A DNA stretch of 64,000 bases from positions 3,886,613 through 3,950,612 of the forward strand of contig NZ_MQWC01000004.1 of the NCBI RefSeq assembly GCF_002954405.1, in the 5' to 3' direction. This stretch comes from Salinibacter sp. 10B (lineage in GTDB: Bacteria > Bacteroidota > Rhodothermia > Rhodothermales > Salinibacteraceae). Shown here in pieces: positions 14,842-21,357 of the stretch. The notes beneath the pieces are model-generated. The model had not been told where the DNA came from. It did not search any database and worked only from the letters and a program-made list of their open reading frames with translations. How positions within the stretch are numbered: position 1 is the stretch's first letter; each line of letters begins with the position of its first letter. The position numbers were made by a program, and so were the translations under genes.

Positions 14842-15129
14842 ATGACAAATTCGACGATGGACCGCCCCGACGTTTTAGAGCCTGTTACCGAGGAGGACCT
14901 CGTCGACCTGGACGTGCGGCCGATTTTGCGGAATGGGGACGAGCCGTTTGGCAAGATTATGAGTGTGCTTCAGGGGATGCGGGAGGGGCAGGTGCTTCGG
15001 CTCCACGCCCCGTTTAAGCCGGCCCCCCTCTTCGGCGTGCTCGGCGCGAAGGGATGGAGTCATTGGATCGAATACGGAGAAGAGGGCAACTGGGTCATCT
15101 GGTTCTACCGAGACGGAGGCGTTCAGTAG
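14842..15129 (+). CDS. DUF2249 domain protein, copy 3
   Basis: 95 residues (a second ATG at 14857 would shorten it by five). It is more divergent than copies 1 and 2: [40 protein letters not shown], then [20 protein letters not shown]. It has LHAPFKP where the other copies have VNDHDPK or VDHDPK, as in the DUF2249 subgroup often placed beside DUF59 proteins. It starts 10 bases after the DUF59 gene, so it is probably translationally coupled to it. Confidence 0.85.
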   Translation: MTNSTMDRPDVLEPVTEEDLVDLDVRPILRNGDEPFGKIMSVLQGMREGQVLRLHAPFKPAPLFGVLGAKGWSHWIEYGEEGNWVIWFYRDGGVQ

Positions 15130-15176
15130 CGCCGGGTCCACTCTCGTATCATGTCGAATCCTCTTGTTTCACGCTC

Positions 15177-15521
15177 ATGCCGTACGTCGTTACTGAACCC
15201 TGCATCAACTGCAAGTACACCGACTGCGTGGAGGTGTGTCCGGTCGACTGCTTCTACGAGGGGCCGAACTTCCTAGCCATCCAGCCCGACGAGTGCATCG
15301 ACTGCAACGCCTGCGTGCCGGTTTGTCCCGTTGAGGCCATCTATCCCGGGGACGAGGTGCCAGAGGAGTGGGCCCACTATGAGCAGTGGAATGAGTATCT
15401 GGCCAATCAGTGGCGGGATCTAGGCTATAACATCACCGAAAACGATGGCCCTCTCGATGAGGCCGAAGAGTGGGAGGAGAAAGAAAAATCCGAGCAGGAC
15501 ATTCTCACCTGGGACGTGTAG
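15177..15521 (+). CDS. fdxA: FdxA-type 7Fe/8Fe ferredoxin
   Basis: 114 residues from the ATG at 15177; the frame extends upstream but the ferredoxin fold starts here ([20 protein letters not shown]). The first motif, [18 protein letters not shown], has the FdxA-like spacing. The second, [20 protein letters not shown], is a canonical CxxCxxCxxxCP. FdxA-like ferredoxins carry one [3Fe-4S] and one [4Fe-4S] cluster. The C-terminal third ([19 protein letters not shown]) is the usual acidic extension. It is a cytoplasmic low-potential electron carrier, plausibly serving cluster repair or NO metabolism in this island. Confidence 0.92.
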   Translation: MPYVVTEPCINCKYTDCVEVCPVDCFYEGPNFLAIQPDECIDCNACVPVCPVEAIYPGDEVPEEWAHYEQWNEYLANQWRDLGYNITENDGPLDEAEEWEEKEKSEQDILTWDV

Positions 15522-15568
15522 TCCCATCGTAAACCAATCGCTTGCCAAAAAAACAGACCCGTTGAGAC

Positions 15569-15988
15569 ATGATTGAGCGACAAGGAAAAGCCGTTTGGAC
15601 CGGTGGTCTCGAAGATGGAGGCGGCACGATCGAGTCCGACCAGCTCAGTACCCCCTACTCTTTTGCGAGCCGATTTGAGAATGGGGAAGGCGTGAGCCCC
15701 GAGGAGCTGATCGGCGATGCTCACGCCGGGTGCTACTCGATGGCTCTGGCCCACGAGCTTGAAGAGGCTGGTTACACCCCGGTGTCGGTGCGCAGTACGG
15801 CTGAGGTACACTTCGACCCAGACGCACTTTCGATAACAAAGATTGAGTTGCGGACGGAGGCGACCGTCGAGGGCATTGACGAGCAGACCTTTCAGGAGAT
15901 CGCCGAGGCCGCAACGGACGGCTGTCCGGTGTCGAAGGCACTTGCCGGCACAGACGTGAGGCTGGTGTCCGCTCGCCTTCAGACGTGA
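15569..15988 (+). CDS. osmC: OsmC family peroxiredoxin
   Basis: 139 residues. Both catalytic cysteines are in place: HAGCYSMALAHELEEAGYTP and TDGCPVSKAL. The N-terminal WTGGLEDGGGTIESDQL and TPYSFASRFE match OsmC organisation. These dimers reduce organic hydroperoxides in the cytoplasm. Its stop overlaps the next gene's GTG start (GTGA), which argues for coupling. Confidence 0.93.
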   Translation: MIERQGKAVWTGGLEDGGGTIESDQLSTPYSFASRFENGEGVSPEELIGDAHAGCYSMALAHELEEAGYTPVSVRSTAEVHFDPDALSITKIELRTEATVEGIDEQTFQEIAEAATDGCPVSKALAGTDVRLVSARLQT

Positions 15989-16569
15989 ACGTTGGACTCA
16001 GCGTCGTCTCGGATGGATATGCGAACGTGCGTATGTTACCGATGCTGGTTGCGCTTGGACTCTGGACGCCCCCTGTTCATTTTGCCGTCACGGCCCTCCA
16101 CGTCTTTTGTGGCGTATTTTGGCTCGGGTGGATGGTGTTCATGTTTGGGATCCTGCGTCCCGTCGTCATGCGCCTGATCCCAGACCGGGCCACGGAGTTG
16201 CAGGGGCAGATCCAGCAAAGAATCCGTCGGATCGTCTTCTGGCTGATTCCGACGATCCTGCTGACAGGCCTCTACAATATGGCCTACCTGGGCCTACTCG
16301 ACGTCAGCACGCTTCTCCATACGAGCCGCGGCCACCGCATGCTCGCAAAACTGGGGGCGGCCGGGGTGCTCTTCGGCGTGTACTACGCCGCGCCCTTCCT
16401 CCTTCACGCCTCGCACGCCCGTCACGGTGATCCCGATTCGCCGCACGACCCTGTGGACTGTCACGGTAATCCCGAACCGCTCATCAAGAAGGTGTCGGTC
16501 GTTCTGCACATTCTTGCGTTTGCGTCGGGCGTAACGGCCGCGTACCTGGGCGTGTCCCTCGGAGCGTGA
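15985..16569 (+). CDS. CopD-like membrane protein
   Basis: 194 residues if the GTG at 15985 is used, which overlaps the osmC stop. An internal ATG at 16033 (MLPMLVALGL) is a fair alternative. It has four or five hydrophobic helices with a His in the first (FAVTALHVFCGVFWLGWMVF). IVFWLIPTILLTGLYNM follows, and a His-rich loop HASHARHGDPDSPHDPVDCH lies before the last helix (VVLHILAFASGVTAAY). The pattern resembles CopD/YnfA-like proteins that may bind heme or copper. The substrate is unknown; the His loop hints at metal binding. Confidence 0.7.
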   Translation: MNVGLSVVSDGYANVRMLPMLVALGLWTPPVHFAVTALHVFCGVFWLGWMVFMFGILRPVVMRLIPDRATELQGQIQQRIRRIVFWLIPTILLTGLYNMAYLGLLDVSTLLHTSRGHRMLAKLGAAGVLFGVYYAAPFLLHASHARHGDPDSPHDPVDCHGNPEPLIKKVSVVLHILAFASGVTAAYLGVSLGA

Positions 16570-16615
16570 AGGCTCCGCCTTACAATGGCTCTTTTCGATC
16601 CAGCACCCGACCGAA

Positions 16616-16870
16616 ATGAAACGCGAGATTACCGGCTACCATCAAGACGAGGAGGGCGACTGGGTAGCGCACCTGGCCTGTGGGCATCAGCGGCACGTGC
16701 GCCATGATCCGCCCTGGATGAACCGCCCCTGGGTCACGACGCCAGAGGGCCGCGAGCGCTTTCTCGGTCGTCAGATCCATTGCGGGACCTGCGAGACAAA
16801 GGGCCCGCCGGAACGCCCAGTGCACGACGATCCCGTGTGCGAGAAACTGGTCACCAGACGGGACCCGTGA
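16616..16870 (+). CDS. DUF3565 family protein
   Basis: 84 residues. The family pattern is complete: ITGYHQDEEGDWVAHLACGH then QRHVRHDPPWMNRPWV and a C-terminal CGTC. The CGH, H-x-R-H and CxxC residues could make a small zinc or iron site. DUF3565 genes are frequent near denitrification and NO-response genes in proteobacteria, which fits the neighbours here. The molecular function is unknown. Confidence 0.88.
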   Translation: MKREITGYHQDEEGDWVAHLACGHQRHVRHDPPWMNRPWVTTPEGRERFLGRQIHCGTCETKGPPERPVHDDPVCEKLVTRRDP

Positions 16871-16927
16871 CCTTTCGTGCGCAAAGACATCGTCAGAATT
16901 TCTTGTTCACAATACGTGAGGCTGAAC

Positions 16928-18139
16928 ATGAGTACCTCCGCCCAGCAACACAAGATATGGAGTGGCGTCCGGTTCGGCTTCATGGCGATGGGCATGCTTG
17001 CCCTTCTCGGGGGGCTGTGGGCGGGGCTGCTCCGTCTCGGCTGGGCGGGGCCGCTCCTGCAGGCGGAGCTTCCGGCTGCCCATGGTCCGCTGATGGTGTG
17101 TGGCTTTCTTGGAACGGTCATTAGTCTAGAGCGGGCCGTGGCTCTTGACCGGGCGTGGACGTTTCTTGCGCCTGCATGTACTGGAATCGGGGGACTGTTG
17201 ACGCTTGCGGGAGTGGGCGGGGCACTTGGTCCTCTGCTGATTACGGCCGGGAGCCTGGGGCTCGTAGCGATCTTTGGCGTTGTGCTGTCGATTCAGGTCG
17301 TACCCTTCGCTATTGTCATGACGGGTGGGGCTGTGGCCTGGGTGACAGGAAATGTCCTGTGGCTCAGTGGATGGCCGATCCATGCGCTGGTGCCGTGGTG
17401 GATTGGCTTTCTGGTGCTCACGATCGCTGGGGAGCGCCTGGAGTTGAGCCGGATGCTCTTCCACGCCGCCTGGACGAAGCGGCTTTTTCTGGGCATTGTC
17501 GGATTGCTGGGGGCAGGACTGCTGCTTTCCGTCGAAGGGCCGGACCTCGGATTCCGCGTAATGGGGGCGGGCCTCGCTGCCGTAGCGCTCTGGCTTTCGG
17601 TGTACGACATGGCCCGTCGGACCGTGCAGGCCGAGGGACTCACACGCTTTATTGCCGTGTGTCTGCTCGCTGGATACGTGTGGCTCTTCCTAGGGGGTGG
17701 GCTCGCGCTCTATTTCGGGAATACGGGCGCAGGCTTTCTTTATGACGCCACCCTCCATGCGATTTTCGTGGGCTTCGTGTTCAGCATGATCTTCGGCCAC
17801 GCCCCGGTCATTTTTCCGTCGGTTTTGGGCATCTCCATTCCATACCGTCCGGTGTTCTATGTTCACGTGAGCCTGCTTCACGTATCGCTCGCGCTCCGTG
17901 GGATTGGGGATTTGCTCTTGATTGAGTCGCTTCGCCGATGGGGAGCGTGGGGCAATGCAATCGCGATTGGTCTCTTCCTCGTCGCGACGGTCGTTAGCGT
18001 GCTTCGGAACGGGAGTGAAGCAGCGAATAAGCCCCCCTCTATGGCTTCGAGCCTGGATTTGGGGACCTCCACCGACGCCCACTTGGATTCGGATGTATCT
18101 GAGGAGGTCCCTCAACTTGATTTCCCGTCTACCGAGTAG
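16928..18139 (+). CDS. NnrS-like multi-heme membrane protein
   Basis: 403 residues from the ATG at 16928; an upstream GTG at 16877 would add 17 poorly coding residues. About twelve hydrophobic helices. His and aromatic positions resemble NnrS: AAHGPLMVCGFLGTVISLER, LHAIFVGFVFSMIFGHAPVI ending FPSVLG, and VFYVHVSLLHVSLALRGIGD. The GFVFSMIFGHAP segment echoes the QLIFGVAFW core of the small proteins at 10895 and 11343. NnrS proteins protect against NO stress, though the mechanism is not settled. The C-terminal 45 residues are an acidic cytoplasmic tail. It probably ends the NO-linked gene group. Confidence 0.8.
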   Translation: MSTSAQQHKIWSGVRFGFMAMGMLALLGGLWAGLLRLGWAGPLLQAELPAAHGPLMVCGFLGTVISLERAVALDRAWTFLAPACTGIGGLLTLAGVGGALGPLLITAGSLGLVAIFGVVLSIQVVPFAIVMTGGAVAWVTGNVLWLSGWPIHALVPWWIGFLVLTIAGERLELSRMLFHAAWTKRLFLGIVGLLGAGLLLSVEGPDLGFRVMGAGLAAVALWLSVYDMARRTVQAEGLTRFIAVCLLAGYVWLFLGGGLALYFGNTGAGFLYDATLHAIFVGFVFSMIFGHAPVIFPSVLGISIPYRPVFYVHVSLLHVSLALRGIGDLLLIESLRRWGAWGNAIAIGLFLVATVVSVLRNGSEAANKPPSMASSLDLGTSTDAHLDSDVSEEVPQLDFPSTE

Positions 18140-18215
18140 TTTCGATTCTCCAGAATGGGGCCTCCGGTGGGAGGGAATGTAGGGATGATCAAGAATAGGC
18201 AAATCTATTTATTCA

Positions 18216-18241
18216 TTTAATTAGCCAGGAAACTAATTTAA
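18216..18241. promoter_or_regulatory. AT-rich island motif, site E (upstream of MmgE/PrpD)
   Basis: Inverted repeat TTTAATTAG-8 nt-CTAATTTAA with one mismatch, containing the core TTAATTAGC at 18217-18225. It lies about 70 bases before the MmgE/PrpD start. It is the most symmetric of the five related sites, which suggests a dimeric regulator. Confidence 0.5.
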
Positions 18242-18312
18242 CAGACAGGCCATAATATTCTCCCTATGACGATGGCATTCCGTCCTCATTGCTATCAGTG
18301 GAGGAAGCCCTC

Positions 18313-19683
18313 ATGACCCGTGTTCAGCAACTTGCGCAATTCGTTGCCGGAGCCTCATTCGAGGATCTCTCCGGCGAGGCCGAACGGCAACTCAAGGTTC
18401 GCATCCTCGACTCCCTAGGGTGTGCCATCGGCGCCCTGAACGGAGAGCCTCTCCATGCCCTTCGAGCACATCTTGATGACTTCGGCGGGGCCGGCCAGGC
18501 CACCCTTATCGGCGGCGGGCGCACCGCTCCGGATCGCGCGGCCCTCTATAACAGCGCGCTCGTCCGTTATCTCGACTACAACGACAGTTATCTTGCCGAG
18601 GGGGAAACGGGTCACCCGTCGGACAACCTGGGCTCGGTGATGGCAGCGACCGAGTACGCGGGAGGGGCGGGGAAAGACCTTCTCACGGCCCTTGCGGTCG
18701 CTTATCAGGTACAGTGCCGTCTCAGCGACGAGGCGCCGGTGCGGGACAAGGGCTTCGACCACACGGTACAGGGGCAGTACGCCGCGGCCGCCGGAGCGGC
18801 CAAGGCCCTCGGGCTGGATCCGGATGCTACGGCCAACGCCATCGCGATTAGCGGCACGGCCCACAATGCCCTCCGCGTCACCCGCACCGGTGAGATTTCG
18901 CACTGGAAGGGACTGGCGTATCCGGAGACCGGGTTTACAGCGACGCACTCGGCCTTCCTTGCAGGGCGCGGCATTACCGGTCCACCGGAGGTCTTTGAGG
19001 GCAATAAGGGTTTCATGCACTCGATCGCGGGGGACTTTGCGCTCGACTGGAGCAGTGAAGACCTAGAGCGGGTCACCGATACAATCATCAAGAAATACAA
19101 CGCCGAGATCCACTCGCAGGCCACGCTCGAAGGGGCGCTGGAGTTGAAACGGGAGCACGACATCGATCCGGCGGCCATCGAGAACATTGAGATCGACACG
19201 TTCGACGTCGCCTTCCACATCATTGGCGGCGGGGAGGAGGGGGACAAGACCGTTGTGCGTCGGAAGGAAGAAGCCGACCACAGTCTGCACTACATGACGG
19301 CAGTAGCGCTGCTGGACGATCAGGTGATGCCCTCTCAGTACGAGCAAGCCCGCATTCAGGCCGACGACGTGCAGTCGCTCCTGCAGAAGGTCACAGTAAG
19401 GGACAATCCGGACTACAGCGCACGCTTCCCCGGTCACATGGTGTGCGACGTTCGCATCCACACAAAAGGGGAGACCTACGAGATCCACAAAGAGGACTAC
19501 GAGGGCTTCCACACTCGCCCGATGAGCTGGGACACCGTCTCGGAGAAATTCCTGCGGCTGGCCGAGCCGTACACCGACGCTGCGCTCCGAGACGACCTCA
19601 TCGACGCCGTTCAGGACTTGGAGAAGATTCCGGCTTCTGACCTCTTCGACCTTCTGGCGAAGGTCGAGACGCCCGATGCATAG
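18313..19683 (+). CDS. MmgE/PrpD family protein (2-methylcitrate dehydratase-like)
   Basis: 456 residues; the ATG at 18313 follows a GGAGGAAG ribosome binding site. Family features are DSLGCAIGALNGEPLHALRA, ALYNSALVRYLDYNDSYLAE, GHPSDNLGSVMAATEYAGG, QLSDEAPVRDKGFDHTVQGQ-like residues, and KGLAYPETGFTATHSAFLAG. Members dehydrate 2-methylcitrate, cis-aconitate-like acids or related substrates. No methylcitrate synthase or lyase gene is adjacent, so the substrate is open. It is followed 72 bases later by a ComA-like gene, possibly in one pathway. An AT-rich inverted repeat upstream may tie it to the NO island's regulator. Confidence 0.9.
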   Translation: MTRVQQLAQFVAGASFEDLSGEAERQLKVRILDSLGCAIGALNGEPLHALRAHLDDFGGAGQATLIGGGRTAPDRAALYNSALVRYLDYNDSYLAEGETGHPSDNLGSVMAATEYAGGAGKDLLTALAVAYQVQCRLSDEAPVRDKGFDHTVQGQYAAAAGAAKALGLDPDATANAIAISGTAHNALRVTRTGEISHWKGLAYPETGFTATHSAFLAGRGITGPPEVFEGNKGFMHSIAGDFALDWSSEDLERVTDTIIKKYNAEIHSQATLEGALELKREHDIDPAAIENIEIDTFDVAFHIIGGGEEGDKTVVRRKEEADHSLHYMTAVALLDDQVMPSQYEQARIQADDVQSLLQKVTVRDNPDYSARFPGHMVCDVRIHTKGETYEIHKEDYEGFHTRPMSWDTVSEKFLRLAEPYTDAALRDDLIDAVQDLEKIPASDLFDLLAKVETPDA

Positions 19684-19755
19684 TCTCCGAAAAAACAACG
19701 ATCGTAAAGACGCGGCGGCGACGCGTCTCAACCCAAATCAAACCCCAACGTGATT

Positions 19756-20604
19756 ATGGCTAGCGAAACCGTCACTGGCGATCCTCGACGCGCCTTTCAA
19801 TTTCTTGCCCTCAATGATCGCGGTGAGAAGCCCCGTACCACGGGCGTCACCGAGATTCGCGGTCCCTACTACAGCGTGATGGGCCCGAACTACCTGGACG
19901 ACGTGTTGTCCACGATGGGGCACTACGTCGACAGCCTTAAGTTTGCGGGCGGGTCTTTCAGCCTCATGCCCGAGGAAGAGGTTCGAGCACTGCTCGACCT
20001 CGCCCATGACCACGACGTGCTGGTGTCTACCGGCGGCTTCATGGAGTACGTGCTCACGCAAGGCGAAGACGCGGTGGACCAGTACATCGACGAGTGCGCT
20101 CGTCTTGGGTTCGACATCATCGAGATCTCGGCCGGCTTCATCACGCTGCCGACCGACGACTGGCTGCGCCTTCTCGAGGTGGTACAAGAGGCCGGGCTCA
20201 AGGCCAAGCCGGAGGTGGGCATTCAGCATGGGGCGGGTGGCGGAGCCACGACGACCGAAGAGCTGGAGCAGATCGGCCAGCAGGATCCGTCGCAGGCCAT
20301 CGCGCAGGCCAAGAAATTTCTCGACGCTGGGGCCTACCAGATCATGATGGAGAGCGAGGGCATCACCGAGAACGTGCCGGAGATGCGGACGGAGGTGCCC
20401 GCCCGTTTCATCGACGAGCTGGGGCTAGAGAACATCATGTTCGAGGCAGCCGATCCGCACGTCTTCCCCTGGTACGTGCAAAACTATGGCCCGGAGGTCA
20501 ATCTCTTCGTCGATCACAGCCAGATTGTGCAGCTCGAATGCTTGCGCAGTGGCATCTGGGGCCCGCACGACCTCTTCGGGCGCGTTCAAACATACAACCG
20601 ATAA
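19756..20604 (+). CDS. Phosphosulfolactate synthase-like (ComA family) protein
   Basis: 282 residues from the ATG at 19756 (a GTG two codons earlier is possible). It is a TIM barrel of the ComA/HSA32 family: KPRTTGVTEIRGPYYSVMGP, LKFAGGSFSLMPEEEVRALL, GFDIIEISAGFITLPTDDWL, KPEVGIQHGAGG, AYQIMMESEGITENVPEMR, and EAADPHVFPWYVQNYGPEVN. ComA adds sulfite to phosphoenolpyruvate to give phosphosulfolactate. Bacterial relatives are mostly uncharacterised. Salinibacter-type organisms make sulfonolipids, so sulfonate metabolism is conceivable, but this rests on inference. Confidence 0.85.
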   Translation: MASETVTGDPRRAFQFLALNDRGEKPRTTGVTEIRGPYYSVMGPNYLDDVLSTMGHYVDSLKFAGGSFSLMPEEEVRALLDLAHDHDVLVSTGGFMEYVLTQGEDAVDQYIDECARLGFDIIEISAGFITLPTDDWLRLLEVVQEAGLKAKPEVGIQHGAGGGATTTEELEQIGQQDPSQAIAQAKKFLDAGAYQIMMESEGITENVPEMRTEVPARFIDELGLENIMFEAADPHVFPWYVQNYGPEVNLFVDHSQIVQLECLRSGIWGPHDLFGRVQTYNR

Positions 20605-20609
20605 AACCA

Positions 20610-21056
20610 ATGGGACAGGTGATTGAGCAAGAGGTGGCCTTACGACTTTTGCAGGCATTATGCTTTGTCTGGATGGGACTGGTCGCGGGCATTTCATTTC
20701 TGGAGGCTCCGGTCAAGTTTACCGCACCCAGCGTCACCCGCGCGATTGGGCTCGACGTGGGACGACACGTATTTTTTGTGCTCACCCGCGTAGAGCTGGG
20801 GCTGGCCACGGGGGGGCTGGGCCTGTACCTGCTGGGGCGACCCGGAACGGCGCTGTGCTGGACGGCAGGGGGCGTTGGCGTGATCCTGCTCGTGCAGACG
20901 ACCTGGCTCTTACCGGTGCTGCGGACCCAGGCGGCGGCCATTATCTCCGGTGAACTCGAACACGCGTCTGAGTACGTGCACGTAGGCTACATCTCGCTTG
21001 AGATATTGAAGCTGGTTGGACTGGGGGTCATTGGATGGAAGGCCTTCCCGGCGTAG
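20610..21056 (+). CDS. Four-helix membrane protein, unknown function
   Basis: 148 residues starting six bases after the ComA-like stop, so almost certainly co-translated with it. The start is the ATG at 20610 (MGQVIEQEVALRLLQALCFV); the frame upstream is the shadow of the ComA-like gene. Helices lie at about 9-28, 52-70, 77-95 and 127-145. FVWMGLVAGISFLEAPVKFT and GRHVFFVLTRVELGLA recall small DUF4149-type membrane proteins. The coupling with ComA-like and MmgE/PrpD genes is the only clue to function. Confidence 0.72.
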   Translation: MGQVIEQEVALRLLQALCFVWMGLVAGISFLEAPVKFTAPSVTRAIGLDVGRHVFFVLTRVELGLATGGLGLYLLGRPGTALCWTAGGVGVILLVQTTWLLPVLRTQAAAIISGELEHASEYVHVGYISLEILKLVGLGVIGWKAFPA

Positions 21057-21357
21057 CTTGAAAAGGCCGGAGGGACGATGTAAGGGGCGACCCATTAGGG
21101 GAAGAATGAAGCGAGTTGGGGAAATAGGACGAAGGGCAGGAGCCGATCGAAGCCAGGCGTAAAAGGCCACTGTTTTCCGGAAGACCTGCTGTCTCTTTGC
21201 CAGCGTGATCGGCATCGAGTCGCCCCTCATCGAGGAATCGCATTATCCGCCCTGATTGCACTCAGCATTTGTTTACCAGTCGCCCGCTGCCTGTGAAGAA
21301 TACCTACGACATGTCGCAGTATAAACGCCGTTGACTGCTCACTTTTTTCGGGGAGGT
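21057..21357. other. Intergenic, convergent genes
   Basis: About 300 bases between a plus-strand gene end and a minus-strand gene end. Bidirectional termination is expected, but I see no clear hairpin followed by a T-run. Confidence 0.4.

Noticed and set aside
16877-16927. GTG start for the NnrS-like gene, adding 17 residues
   Set aside because: The added residues (MRKDIVRISCSQYVRLN) look unlike the protein and the ATG at 16928 is better placed.
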